DNA of 64,000 nucleotides from Kordia sp. (GTDB taxonomy: Bacteria > Bacteroidota > Bacteroidia > Flavobacteriales > Flavobacteriaceae), in contig NZ_JAKVBC010000010.1 of NCBI RefSeq assembly GCF_022447245.1, forward strand, positions 62,001 through 126,000. The letters run 5' to 3'. Within the stretch, counting starts at the first letter, position 1; every line of letters begins with the position of its first letter. The notes under the pieces are model-generated. The model worked only from the letters and a program-made list of their open reading frames with translations, had not been told where the DNA came from and made no database searches. The translations under genes and the position numbers were made by a program. This document shows, in pieces, positions 1 to 8,672 of this stretch.

Positions 1-1
1 C

Positions 2-1720
2 CAAGAACATCACAGGAATGATACTTTTTACTATAAAAATATCATCAATGTATTGTCGGATACTAATTTACGTCCTCTTTTTCAGCAAAAGGAAAAAAAT
101 ATAGCTGCTGACATTATTCAGTACATACAATCCAACAATATTATTTATGTAACGACGGAAACCATCGTAGCACGTTTTCCACAGCATCTTCAGGAAATTG
201 CCAGACTACTGTTTACATTTTGGAATGACAAACCAAAAACGGCGATTCAGAATTGCGTAACACTTATTCGTCATTTAAAAGCTAAGCTCATTGAAGATCG
301 TGAGCAACATTTATTAGCACTGGAATATCTATATCGTTTCAATGAAGTCTTCAACCAATTACAATTACTGACCAAACAGCACAATTATATCAAAGATATC
401 AAGTCTTTATTGGCTTTGTACAAAGAAATCATAAGCACAGAAACACTAGATTTTAAAGGAGAACCACTACAGGGCTTGCAATTAATGGGCATGTTAGAAA
501 CACGTGTACTCGATTTTAAAACAGTGATTCTTTCCTCTGTAAATGAAGGAATTCTACCTTCTGGAAAAAGCAATAATTCTTTTATTCCATTTGATCTCAA
601 AAAACAGTTCAATCTGCCAACATACAAAGAAAAAGACGCCATTTATACCTATCACTTTTACCGGTTGTTGCAAAGAGCTGAAAATGTATATTTACTCTAT
701 AATACAGAAGCTGATGGACTTAACGGAGGAGAGTGTAGTCGCTTTTTAATGCAATTAGAAACCTACAATATGCCCAATCATACACTACGGCAAAATGTAG
801 TAACTCCAAAAGTACCCAAAATTGAACATCAGTTACAAGTGGTAAAAAAAGAAGCCTCGATGTTGAATCGAATTAAAGATATTGCTAACAAAGGCTTTTC
901 TCCTTCTGCATTAACTTCTTACATTCGCAATCCAATAGATTTTTACTACCAAAAAATATTAGGCATCAACGAATACGAAGCCGTGGAAGAAACGGTTGCA
1001 GCTAATACACTCGGAACTGTTGTACACGATACATTAGAATTGCTGTACAAACCATTTGAAGGCAAAGTAATTACTTCAGAAGACATTACAGCGATGTTTA
1101 AAAATGTAGAGGAACTTGTAGTTGAAAATTTTAAGAAAACCTATGGAGAAGGAAATATTCATCGCGGAAAAAACCTCATCATTTTCAATGTGGCTAAACG
1201 CTATGTAACCAACTTTTTACAACAAGAATTGCAAACCTTAAAAAGTGGAAAAACACTGCGAATTCTGCAAATAGAACAAACATTACAAGCCAAAGTTGAG
1301 ATACCAGAATTAGATTTCCCTGTATATATCGGAGGAAAAGTGGATCGTGTAGACGAACTCGACGGTGTCATGCGTATTATTGATTATAAAACAGGGAAAG
1401 TATCACAGGGAGATGTTGAAATTGTCGATTGGGATTTGCTAACGCAAGATTATAAATTTAGTAAAAGTTTTCAGGTACTTGCCTACGCCTTTATGATTCA
1501 TCAAAAACAAGGATTTCAACAAGAAACGGAAGCAGGTATTATTTCCTTTAAAAATTTGCAAAGCGGATTTTTAAAATTTGGAACAAAAGAATCTGCTAGA
1601 GCTCGAAATAAAAACCAATTAGTCACGACAGAAACCTTAGATGATTTCTTAATTGAATTGAAACAATTGATTCTTGAAATTTGTAATACCGACATTCCAT
1701 TCACCGAAAAAGAAGTATAA
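2..1720 (+). CDS. PD-(D/E)XK nuclease, AddB/RecB C-terminal type (5' partial)
   Basis: The reading frame is open to the first bases of the window, so the true start and the N-terminal helicase-like part lie upstream; the TTG at 53 is not a convincing start. The C-terminal half shows a RecB-family nuclease domain: SPSALTSYIRNP with the FYYQ stretch, the GTVVHDTLE helix, GGKVDRVD and IDYKTGK (the D and K of the PD-(D/E)XK centre), and the closing FQVLAYAFM helix. Proteins of this build act in double-strand-break end processing with an AddA partner, feeding recombination. No cysteine cluster of the Firmicutes AddB iron-sulfur type is visible in this portion. The hydrolase gene follows two bases downstream, so the two are probably co-transcribed. 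Domain call is firm; the AddB role is inferred from family layout. Confidence 0.82.
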   Translation, partial: QEHHRNDTFYYKNIINVLSDTNLRPLFQQKEKNIAADIIQYIQSNNIIYVTTETIVARFPQHLQEIARLLFTFWNDKPKTAIQNCVTLIRHLKAKLIEDREQHLLALEYLYRFNEVFNQLQLLTKQHNYIKDIKSLLALYKEIISTETLDFKGEPLQGLQLMGMLETRVLDFKTVILSSVNEGILPSGKSNNSFIPFDLKKQFNLPTYKEKDAIYTYHFYRLLQRAENVYLLYNTEADGLNGGECSRFLMQLETYNMPNHTLRQNVVTPKVPKIEHQLQVVKKEASMLNRIKDIANKGFSPSALTSYIRNPIDFYYQKILGINEYEAVEETVAANTLGTVVHDTLELLYKPFEGKVITSEDITAMFKNVEELVVENFKKTYGEGNIHRGKNLIIFNVAKRYVTNFLQQELQTLKSGKTLRILQIEQTLQAKVEIPELDFPVYIGGKVDRVDELDGVMRIIDYKTGKVSQGDVEIVDWDLLTQDYKFSKSFQVLAYAFMIHQKQGFQQETEAGIISFKNLQSGFLKFGTKESARARNKNQLVTTETLDDFLIELKQLILEICNTDIPFTEKEV

Positions 1721-1722
1721 CT

Positions 1723-2571
1723 ATGATACAAAAGCTCAAAAACACGGTTTTAACACGCGAAAATGACAAAAACATCCTGATTGATTACTTTTTTAATAAG
1801 AACGATCTGCAGAAACCTATTGTCATATTTTGTCATGGCTATAAAGGTTTTAAAGATTGGGGCGCATGGGATTTGGTAGCAGAAGCTTTTGCTAAGGCGG
1901 ATTTTTTCTTTGTGAAGTTCAATTTTTCGCATAATGGTGGCACTATAGAGCAACCGATTGATTTCTCTGATTTAGATGCGTTCGGAGAAAATAATTACAC
2001 CAAAGAACTGAACGATTTACAATTTGTCATTGATCATATAGTAAGTGATTCTTTTGAATTTTCTGCGGGTACAAACACACAAAATATTTCTTTAATTGGG
2101 CATTCACGTGGCGGTGGAATTGTTACCATAAAAGCAGAAGAAGAAACAAAAATTACTAAATTAATTTCTTGGGCTGGCGTTTCAGATTATGCATCACGAT
2201 TTCCAAAAGGAGACGCTTTAGAAAATTGGAAAGAAGCTGGCGTATATTATGTAGTTAATGGCCGAACAAAGCAAAAGATGCCACATTTTTATCAGTTTTT
2301 CGAAGATTTTCAAGCCAATGCAGCACGTTTGGATATTCAAAGAGCTGCTAAACAACTACAGATTCCTCATTTGATTATTCATGGAACTACTGATCCTGCC
2401 GTTTCTGTAGAAGAAGCACAAAAATTACATCAGTGGAATCCTAAAAGTTCGTTGTATCTTATTGAAAATGCCGATCATGTATTTGGTGCATGCCATCCGT
2501 GGAAGCTAACAGAATTGCCAAAAGCTTTACAAGAAGTGGTTCAAGCTAGCGTTGATTTTATTAAAAAGTAA
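1723..2571 (+). CDS. alpha/beta hydrolase (dienelactone-hydrolase-like)
   Basis: A 282-residue cytoplasmic alpha/beta hydrolase with no signal peptide. Visible features are the early oxyanion-side segment VIFCHGYKGFKDWGAW, the nucleophile elbow GHSRGGG (Ser), the acid segment HGTTDPAV (Asp) and the late histidine in ENADHVFG, which together form a complete Ser-Asp-His triad in the expected order. The substrate cannot be read from sequence; relatives are usually annotated as dienelactone hydrolase or acyl-peptidase-like esterases. The ATG lies two bases after the stop of the nuclease gene, which implies translational proximity and a shared transcript. The 3' end overlaps the possible extension of a small minus-strand reading frame. 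Confidence 0.85.
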   Translation: MIQKLKNTVLTRENDKNILIDYFFNKNDLQKPIVIFCHGYKGFKDWGAWDLVAEAFAKADFFFVKFNFSHNGGTIEQPIDFSDLDAFGENNYTKELNDLQFVIDHIVSDSFEFSAGTNTQNISLIGHSRGGGIVTIKAEEETKITKLISWAGVSDYASRFPKGDALENWKEAGVYYVVNGRTKQKMPHFYQFFEDFQANAARLDIQRAAKQLQIPHLIIHGTTDPAVSVEEAQKLHQWNPKSSLYLIENADHVFGACHPWKLTELPKALQEVVQASVDFIKK

Positions 2572-2647
2572 AATTATTCAACGAAATTGCACCTATTTTA
2601 GTTTCTACATGCTTATAAAGTTGTTTCAAGCTTTCTTTTTTTACATT

Positions 2648-2860
2648 TTAAATGGCGGATTCAAAAAGTGACTTAAACACTGCATCATCTATATTTTTCA
2701 TTTGATGCAATTGGCGAAAATCTTTAGAATGAAAATATGCTTCTAGTTTGTCTTCTAAAATATATTCTGTCCCTAAAATATCTGTGTAAATTTGCAATAA
2801 ATTCTTTAGAGAGCAGAAATAATTATACGTAAAAAAGTGAGATGTATCCGAAAGCTTCAT
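2648..2860 (-). CDS. small hypothetical protein, possibly a gene fragment
   Basis: A 70-residue reading frame that begins at ATG 2860 directly after a GTG codon. It is helix-rich (SLKNLLQIYTDILG, LEDKLEAYFHSKDF) and lacks a signal peptide or known motif. Beyond its TAA at 2648-2650 the same frame stays open for 28 more protein-like codons (NVKKESLKQLYKHVETKIGA) until a TAA at 2561-2563, so the present stop may be a nonsense change in a slightly longer gene. It lies just downstream of the frameshifted peptide at 2883-3033. I do not recognise the family. It could equally be an internal remnant of a larger lost protein. Confidence 0.35.
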   Translation of the reverse strand: MKLSDTSHFFTYNYFCSLKNLLQIYTDILGTEYILEDKLEAYFHSKDFRQLHQMKNIDDAVFKSLFESAI

Positions 2861-2882
2861 CACTTTTTCAATACGTTATTTT

Positions 2883-3033
2883 TTACTCCGCAGGTCGAAT
2901 ATAGGTTTCTGGATGACATCTGTAAATTGGTGCTGTATCACCACCATATGGATCGCCTGTGGCTCTTCTAAGTCTTCCTGTAAGTGCTTCAATTTTTAAT
3001 TTACTAATCACTTTTTAAATTTCTTTTTTTCAT
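2883..3033 (-). pseudogene. frameshifted small precursor-like peptide
   Basis: Starting at ATG 3033 the frame reads MKKRNLKSD and stops at TAG 3004-3006. One frame over, from GTG 3011, a clean 42-codon frame reads KLKIEALTGRLRRATGD then YGGDTAPIYRCHPETYIRPAE and stops at 2883-2885. The lysine-rich MKKRNLK start resembles the leader of the lanthipeptide-like precursor 130 bases upstream, and a one-base change in the A-rich run near 3012-3016 would join the two halves into a peptide of about 50 residues. Alternatively translation begins at the GTG. The family is not recognised. The call as a broken peptide gene is an inference from the two adjoining frames. Confidence 0.4.
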
Positions 3034-3102
3034 ACTATAAAGTGTTGGTTATACTTTAAAGTTACAAAATACTTTGCTGGATGCTTCTAAAAACTTTGAC
3101 AG

Positions 3103-3136
3103 AAAAAGCTGCTCAACATATTATTGAACAGCTTTC
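3103..3136 (-). terminator. intrinsic terminator of the lanthipeptide-like precursor gene
   Basis: AAAGCTG-CTCAA and TTGAACAGCTTT form a stem with a short AT loop, flanked by A-runs on the left that read as T-runs on the minus strand. It lies 27 bases past the precursor stop. The sequence is nearly identical to the hairpin at 3507-3543 behind the universal stress protein gene. Confidence 0.65.
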
Positions 3137-3162
3137 AATAGTATGAGCCTTCTTAGATTCTT

Positions 3163-3390
3163 TTATGGGTTTGGAGGAGCTACATATAAAGTTTTGTTAG
3201 GATGGTAGGTAAAACATCTTACATCCATTGAATCGGTCGGACATTCTATGGTAAGACAAAAACATCCACTTTTACAACCAACAGGAAGTGTTTCTTCTGT
3301 TTGTTGACCTCCTTTAACTATAGCAGGATTATTGAAAGTCGCAATCGAGTTTTTTTGTAGTCGTAATGACTTAATTTTTCTTTTTTTCAT
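3163..3390 (-). CDS. class I lanthipeptide-like precursor peptide (GG leader, five Cys core)
   Basis: A 75-residue peptide with a basic leader MKKRKIKSLRLQKNSIATFN, which matches the K-rich LxLxKxSI pattern of the Bacteroidetes GG-type natural-product precursors. A double-glycine site follows in AIVKGG. The predicted core after GG contains five cysteines (VGCKSGCFCLTIECP and DVRCF) plus Ser and Thr residues that could be dehydrated and crosslinked. No LanB, LanC, radical-SAM, protease or exporter gene lies nearby, so maturation would depend on enzymes elsewhere or may not occur. The gene is monocistronic with its own terminator at 3103-3136. Leader recognition is good; that it is lanthionine-containing is inference. 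Confidence 0.72.
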   Translation of the reverse strand: MKKRKIKSLRLQKNSIATFNNPAIVKGGQQTEETLPVGCKSGCFCLTIECPTDSMDVRCFTYHPNKTLYVAPPNP

Positions 3391-3506
3391 AATTAAACAT
3401 TTTAGGATTAATTTCTATCGAAGCTAAAATCAAATCTTGAAAAAAATAGTGCTAATAGTCGTATTTATTTAAATCCTAGTACAAAAACAGTTTTACAAAT
3501 ACTCAT

Positions 3507-3543
3507 AAAAAAAAGCCGCTCAAAATATATTTGAACAGCTTTC
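3507..3543 (-). terminator. intrinsic terminator of the universal stress protein gene
   Basis: An imperfect hairpin (AGCCGCTCAAA paired with TTTGAACAGCTTT) with an A-run on its left that becomes a T-run on the minus strand. It lies 24 bases beyond the stop of the 3567-4361 gene. Confidence 0.6.
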
Positions 3544-3566
3544 TATAAATTAACGTTTTCTTTTTC

Positions 3567-4361
3567 TTATTCGGTTCCTTTCAATACTAATAAAGGTAAA
3601 CGACTTTCAAAATCTATTTTCTTAATAGAATTTTGTTCCCAAAGTTTTTTAAAGAATCCTCTTTTACGTCTAAATACGCAAATCATATCTGGATTGTTTG
3701 CATTCAAATGTTCCAAAACTCCTTGAAATAAGGTTGCATTTTCAGAACTCTTATACGCAGAAGTAATTGCTGCTAACTCCGAATGAAACTCCAAATCTTC
3801 TTCTAAAAAGTTTGGTGTTTTTACTTGTAATAAACGCATTTTTGCTCCAAAAACTTCTAAAATAGTTTCTAATGGATTCAATACTTCTTTACGTTTGATA
3901 ACTCCTGATTTAATAGCAGTCAACACTTTTTTAATTGGTTGAAAAGCATATCCTTCAGGAACTACTAATACTGAAATATCTGTTTGTTTTACAATGCTTC
4001 CAGAAGTATTCCCTAAAAACATTTCTTCCTTAATTGAGTTACTTCTTGGTCCTAAAATAATGAGGTCAATTCCTAACTCTTTATCAATTGAATTGATGCT
4101 ATCAATTACATTTCCTTTTGCAGAAATTACAGACACATCAACTCCTTTCAAGTCTACACTTCCTAAAACTTCTTTTACATGGCTAGTCGTTTCACGGCCA
4201 ACAATCTGATCGACATTTAAAATTGTTCCTGCTTTAGAAAGTACTTTAAATGCTCTAAATACAAATACTTTGGCATCCATTGCTTGGGCGAAGTCAATCG
4301 CGTACTGCAAGGTATTCTCTGCATTTGTAGATTCTCCGATAGGAACTAAAATATGATTCAT
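3567..4361 (-). CDS. universal stress protein with two UspA domains
   Basis: A 264-residue cytoplasmic protein. Residues 1-140 form a clear UspA domain starting MNHILVPIGESTNAENTLQYA and ending in the nucleotide-binding segment IILGPRSNSIKEEMFLGNTSGSIV and VLVVPE. Residues 145-264 are a more divergent second domain (KKVLTAIKSG... ending LPLLVLKG) that lacks the glycine-rich loop. This two-domain form is usual in Bacteroidetes. The role is stress endurance, with the partner unknown. The ATG at 4361 begins the conserved first strand, so the start is secure. The gene is monocistronic and followed by its own hairpin. Confidence 0.9.
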   Translation of the reverse strand: MNHILVPIGESTNAENTLQYAIDFAQAMDAKVFVFRAFKVLSKAGTILNVDQIVGRETTSHVKEVLGSVDLKGVDVSVISAKGNVIDSINSIDKELGIDLIILGPRSNSIKEEMFLGNTSGSIVKQTDISVLVVPEGYAFQPIKKVLTAIKSGVIKRKEVLNPLETILEVFGAKMRLLQVKTPNFLEEDLEFHSELAAITSAYKSSENATLFQGVLEHLNANNPDMICVFRRKRGFFKKLWEQNSIKKIDFESRLPLLVLKGTE

Positions 4362-4459
4362 TGTCTTAAAATTTCTGCAAAAATAATCATTTTTTAATTG
4401 AAAGGTAGTTTTTCAAATTTTTAAAATATCTTTAATTGTTAAAATATACTACTATTATT

Positions 4460-4969
4460 ATGAGCTTACACACTCGTTTAGCTACTTCTCAAGACATTGA
4501 TGCGCTCCTTGTTATTACTAAAGCTTGTGCAAAATATATGATTGAAAAAAGGATTTTTCAGTGGAATGAAAATTATCCAAATCGCGAAGCATTTGAACAT
4601 GATGTGGCGCGAAATGAACTTTATGTACTAATAGAAGATACTGAAATCAAGGGTTGTGTTGTTATTTCTACCTTGATGGATGAAGAATATAAAACTGTGA
4701 AATGGCTTACTCCAGACGGAACTAATATTTACATTCATCGTTTGGCTGTTCATCCAAAAGCACAAGGAAAAGGTTATGCGCAATTTTTGATGCAATTTGC
4801 AGAAAACTACGCAATTGAAAATAATTATCGTTCTATAAGATTAGATACCTTTAGTAAGAACCCAAGAAACCAAAAGTTTTACGAACTTCGTGGCTATAAA
4901 AAATTGGAAGATATTTACTTTCCAAAACAAAGTGTATATCCATTTCATTGTTACGAACGAATTCTTTGA
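4460..4969 (+). CDS. GNAT family N-acetyltransferase
   Basis: The ATG at 4460 (MSLHTRLATSQDID) gives 169 residues and is preferred over the upstream TTG because the GNAT fold begins here. Visible motifs are the RLAVHPKAQGKGYAQFLM acetyl-CoA pyrophosphate loop (motif A, Q/RxxGxG form) and the downstream RLDTFSKNPRNQKFYELRGY segment typical of motif B. The acceptor substrate is unknown. The stop TGA at 4967-4969 abuts the MATE reading frame, so the two genes are probably translated from one message. Confidence 0.88.
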   Translation: MSLHTRLATSQDIDALLVITKACAKYMIEKRIFQWNENYPNREAFEHDVARNELYVLIEDTEIKGCVVISTLMDEEYKTVKWLTPDGTNIYIHRLAVHPKAQGKGYAQFLMQFAENYAIENNYRSIRLDTFSKNPRNQKFYELRGYKKLEDIYFPKQSVYPFHCYERIL

Positions 4970-6301
4970 AAACAAGTCAACACATCACTTGTTAACAAAA
5001 TTGCCATTCCTGCTTTAATTGCCGGAGTTGCAGAACCTTTACTATCCATTACAGACACTGCAGTAGTTGGAAACGTAGATTTAAATGCTACAGAAGCGCT
5101 ATCTGCCGTAGGAATTGCAGGTGCTTTTATATCTATGCTTGTCTGGGTTTTTGGACAAACTAGAAGCGCTATTTCCGCACTGGTTTCTCAATATTTAGGT
5201 GCAAATAAGTTAGACGATATCAAAACATTACCTGCGCAAGCTATCGCTATCATTTTACTCATTAGTATTGTAGTGATTGGTATAAGTTATCCGTTTGCAG
5301 AGTATATTCTGAATTTTTACAATGCAAAAGGAATCGTTTTAGACTATAGTAGTTCGTACTTTCAAATTCGCATCTTTGGGTTGCCGTTTACCTTGCTCAC
5401 CTTTGCCATATTTGGCGTTTTTAGAGGTTTGCAAAACACCTTTATACCGATGGTGATTGCTATTCTTGGAACTTTATTAAATATCATTTTGGACATCGCT
5501 TTGGTACATGGAATAGATGGATTAATTCCCGCCATGCATGTAGACGGTGCTGCGTATGCCAGTTTAATTGCACAATTTTTTATGGCAATTCTATCTGTAA
5601 TTTTACTCTTGAAAAAAACACAAATTCCACTTACAATAAGCTTCCCTTTTCATCGCGAATTACCCAAAATGGCGGTCATGATTCTCAATTTAATTATTAG
5701 AACGACAGCTTTAAACGTTGCCTTATATTTCGGAACTGCTTTTGCGGCAGAATACGGCGCTGAATATAGTGCCGCGTATACAATTTTGTTTTATATCTGG
5801 CTCTTTGGTGCGTTTATTATTGATGGCTATTCAAGTGCAGGAAATATATTATCGGGGAAATTGTATGGTGAAAAAAACTATATAGAATTAGTAAAACTTA
5901 GTGAACGTTTGATTCGTTATGCCATCATTGTTGGTATTGTAATGGTACTTATTGGTGGATTCCTATATTATCCTATTGGACGATTTTTTACTAAAGAGGC
6001 AGCTGTTTTAGAGGAATTCTACGCTGTTTTTTGGTTGGTATTGGCAATGCAACCAATTTGTGCAATTGCCTTTATCTTTGATGGAATTTTTAAAGGTTTA
6101 GGTAAAATGGCTGTACTTAGAAACGTACTGCTGGTTTCCACTTTTGTTGTTTTTGTGCCTGCTATTTTTATTCTAGATACTCTAGATTTAAAATTATATG
6201 CTGTTTGGATTGCTTTTGCACTTTGGATTGCTGCTCGTGGTTTTCCGCTTATTTATTTCTTTCGAAAAGAATTTGTTCCAAAAACAAAAAAAGTATCATA
6301 G
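4970..6301 (+). CDS. MATE family efflux transporter (start codon unclear)
   Basis: A multi-pass inner-membrane protein of the MATE/DinF family, about 443 residues if read from the end of the GNAT gene. The conserved N-terminal segment (NKIAIPALIAGVAEPLLS, then ITDTAVVGN) is encoded before the first ATG at 5135, so that ATG is not the true start. No standard start codon exists in frame between the GNAT stop and this segment. A TTG overlapping the GNAT stop (4966-4968) is one base out of frame and would be in frame if the following AAAA run had three A. The gene therefore either uses an unusual start or carries a one-base indel. The rest (FGVFRGLQNT and twelve hydrophobic helices) is intact. 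The substrate is unknown. Confidence 0.82.
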   Translation, partial: KQVNTSLVNKIAIPALIAGVAEPLLSITDTAVVGNVDLNATEALSAVGIAGAFISMLVWVFGQTRSAISALVSQYLGANKLDDIKTLPAQAIAIILLISIVVIGISYPFAEYILNFYNAKGIVLDYSSSYFQIRIFGLPFTLLTFAIFGVFRGLQNTFIPMVIAILGTLLNIILDIALVHGIDGLIPAMHVDGAAYASLIAQFFMAILSVILLLKKTQIPLTISFPFHRELPKMAVMILNLIIRTTALNVALYFGTAFAAEYGAEYSAAYTILFYIWLFGAFIIDGYSSAGNILSGKLYGEKNYIELVKLSERLIRYAIIVGIVMVLIGGFLYYPIGRFFTKEAAVLEEFYAVFWLVLAMQPICAIAFIFDGIFKGLGKMAVLRNVLLVSTFVVFVPAIFILDTLDLKLYAVWIAFALWIAARGFPLIYFFRKEFVPKTKKVS

Positions 6302-6406
6302 AAAACTGTGCGGATTCGAAGTTTAGACTTGTCATTCGCAACTCCAAAAACCGTAGTTCTCAATCAAAAAATCTTCATACATTTACAAGCACAAAATCAC
6401 AATATC

Positions 6407-7174
6407 ATGACCACAACACATAGCAACGGAAGTTTATATACTCATATTCAAAACAATATTGCAACCATAGAATTCGGACATCCTGCGAGCAATTCTTTTC
6501 CAGGTGAATTGTTAGATCGATTGACAAATGAACTACATAAACTTGCTGAAAATGATGCAGTAAGCGTGATCATTTTAAAAAGTGAAGGTGATCGTGTATT
6601 TTGCGCAGGTGCTTCTTTTGACGAATTGGTTGCGATTGATAATTTGGAAGCTGGAAAAACGTTTTTCAGTGGTTTTGCTAATGTCATCAATGCGATGCGC
6701 ACCTGTGGAAAATTGATTATTGGTCGTGTACAAGGAAAAGCTGTTGGCGGCGGCGTTGGATTAATTTCTGCCTGTGATTACGCTATGGCAACAGAAGCAG
6801 CTTCTATCAAACTATCAGAATTAACTATTGGAATTGGTCCATTTGTGATTGCGCCTGCAGTACAAAACCGAATCGGAAAGGCTGGATTTTCAGAGTTGAG
6901 TCTAGCTCCAAGTGAATGGAAAACAGCGTATTGGGCAAAAGAAAAAGGCTTATATGCGAGAATCTTTGAAACCCAAGCGGAATTGGATAAAGAAGTAGAA
7001 CTCTTCGCAGAAAAACTCGCTTCCTACAATCCTGATGCGTTGGCTGGTATGAAAAAAATATTGTGGGAAGACACCGAAAATTGGGATCAACTTTTAGCCG
7101 AACGAGCAGCGCTTTCAGGAACTTTAGTCTTATCTGACTTTACCAAAAATGCGTTGGCGAAGTTTAAGAAGTAA
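6407..7174 (+). CDS. enoyl-CoA hydratase/isomerase family protein
   Basis: 255 residues from ATG 6407 (MTTTHSNGSLYTHIQNNIA); the upstream in-frame extension is not protein-like. Crotonase-fold motifs are present: FCAGASFDEL (first oxyanion segment) and GRVQGKAVGGGVGLISACDYA with the second oxyanion glycine. LSELTIGIGPFVIAPAVQNRIG follows, but the usual catalytic Glu positions are not both obvious, so hydratase versus isomerase activity is open. The closest functional class by feel is methylglutaconyl-CoA hydratase of leucine degradation, which is only a suggestion. The gene stands about 100 bases after the MATE gene on the same strand. Confidence 0.82.
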   Translation: MTTTHSNGSLYTHIQNNIATIEFGHPASNSFPGELLDRLTNELHKLAENDAVSVIILKSEGDRVFCAGASFDELVAIDNLEAGKTFFSGFANVINAMRTCGKLIIGRVQGKAVGGGVGLISACDYAMATEAASIKLSELTIGIGPFVIAPAVQNRIGKAGFSELSLAPSEWKTAYWAKEKGLYARIFETQAELDKEVELFAEKLASYNPDALAGMKKILWEDTENWDQLLAERAALSGTLVLSDFTKNALAKFKK

Positions 7175-7224
7175 ATGCCCGTTATTTGTTATTAGTTGTG
7201 TCTGATTACGATTACTTATGATTT

Positions 7225-7256
7225 GTCATTACGAGGAGTTACGACGAAGTAATCTT
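7225..7256. repeat. short intergenic repeat-like palindromic element
   Basis: The stretch around CATTACGAGGAGTTACGACG and AAGTAATCT resembles the scattered CATTGCGAG...GAAGCAATCT intergenic elements known from many Bacteroidota and other genomes: ATTAC at the left is mirrored by GTAAT at the right. It fills the otherwise featureless 193-base gap before the lipoprotein gene. Only one clear copy is in the window, so repetition is assumed from recollection. Confidence 0.35.
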
Positions 7257-7367
7257 TTAATTGCTAACTCAATTGTACTTCGATCGAAAATTGTAGTAAA
7301 AACTACTTCCACACCAAAAAAATAAGGCACAAAATTTGATGCTTTATTGGAAGCTAACCGTATTCCA

Positions 7368-8525
7368 ATGAAGAAACTTGTCTTACTATGTATCGTTTCA
7401 ATTATACTACTTTCTTGTTCTAAAAAAGAGCAATATTATGGAGATTGGTCTCAATATTATGCTACAGGAATTATTAAAATAAAAAAAGACAGCATTTCTT
7501 TAAGTGATGAAGGAAGTATTTGGAAGACCTATCCATTAAAAATAGAGAACAACAGTCTTACTTTTTTAGATCATACCTTTCAAACGACTATTCACAAGGA
7601 TTCGCTAATTTTTGAAGGACTCACGTATGAAAAAGACACTACTACGCCTATATTGGAAATAAACCTTCCCAAATTAAAAAATTATAATTTTCATATCACG
7701 AGCTCTTATGAAATGTTGATTCATACTAGATTCGGAAGAATTCCAAATACAAACGAATACAAGCTTCAGTTAAATGATCGTTATGGTAATTTTGAAGAAC
7801 TAAAAGCATTTCTTTTTGGAAGTACAGATTTATCTGGACACATCACACCAAGACTGCTTTTAGTTTGTGACAAAAATGCCAAAATGAAAGATATAGAGCA
7901 TATTTTTCATGAAATGGTTAAAATAAATGCTCAAGTTTTATACGCAGTAAATGATGTAACACATACTATTATTGAAGATAGCGTTGAACGAAGCTATTTA
8001 AGCTATAAACACTATATCAGTCCTATTCACAATATGTATTATGAAGCAAAAATAGACAGAACTATTCCAGTGGATTATAGTAATTTTCATCCTCTCTTAA
8101 ATTATTTTGAAGCTGCAAAAAGTCAATTCATATTCCTTGTAAAGAATGAATTTTATATAGGAAAAGAGAAATATACTATGGATGCTTTCTCAAAAAAACT
8201 TGATGCACTCATAACTGAAAACCAGCAATTAGTCTGTTTATTTGATTTAGATTCTGATTTCAAACACAATATAATTTTTAATAATATTTTGAACGAAACC
8301 TATCAAAAACAGTATGATAGTATCGCTTTAGAGAAATACAATACAACCTACGAAAAATTACATAATAAAGAAAAAGCCAGTGTAAAAGCATTACGTCCTA
8401 GAAAAACAATTCAAAATGTCTCCATTCCACATTTCTTATCTTTTGAAGAAACTCCGATTGAAGGACTTAACTTTCCTTTTAAAAATATAAAAGAAGAAAT
8501 TCCAGAAGCATATTTTAAAAAGTAA
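7368..8525 (+). CDS. hypothetical lipoprotein
   Basis: 385 residues from ATG 7368 (MKKLVLLCIVSIILLSC); the upstream TTG only adds a non-signal stretch. The lipobox LLSC followed by SKKEQ marks a lipoprotein signal peptide, so the protein is tethered in the periplasm or outer membrane. The first 120 residues (YYGDWSQYY... IYKDSLIFEG style short beta strands) look like a small beta-rich domain, followed by a longer alpha/beta region with no motif I recognise. It has no operon partner: it is flanked by a repeat-like gap upstream and the QueD promoter downstream. Confidence 0.7.
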   Translation: MKKLVLLCIVSIILLSCSKKEQYYGDWSQYYATGIIKIKKDSISLSDEGSIWKTYPLKIENNSLTFLDHTFQTTIHKDSLIFEGLTYEKDTTTPILEINLPKLKNYNFHITSSYEMLIHTRFGRIPNTNEYKLQLNDRYGNFEELKAFLFGSTDLSGHITPRLLLVCDKNAKMKDIEHIFHEMVKINAQVLYAVNDVTHTIIEDSVERSYLSYKHYISPIHNMYYEAKIDRTIPVDYSNFHPLLNYFEAAKSQFIFLVKNEFYIGKEKYTMDAFSKKLDALITENQQLVCLFDLDSDFKHNIIFNNILNETYQKQYDSIALEKYNTTYEKLHNKEKASVKALRPRKTIQNVSIPHFLSFEETPIEGLNFPFKNIKEEIPEAYFKK

Positions 8526-8646
8526 TTGTCTCAAAAATGTTCATCAATCCACAATAACAACTTCACAAAAACCAAAACCTAATACCCAAAAACCCAACAA
8601 CTAAGAGCTAAAAGCGATTTTAACAACAACGAATCCAATAAAAAAC

Positions 8647-8654
8647 TATATTTG
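8647..8654 (+). promoter_or_regulatory. -7 box of the queD promoter
   Basis: TATATTTG is a perfect Bacteroidetes TAnnTTTG -7 element, 18 bases before the QueD start codon at 8673, implying a very short leader. The -33 region is AT-rich with no strong TTTG. Confidence 0.55.
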
Positions 8655-8672
8655 CGCCATAATTGAGGACTC

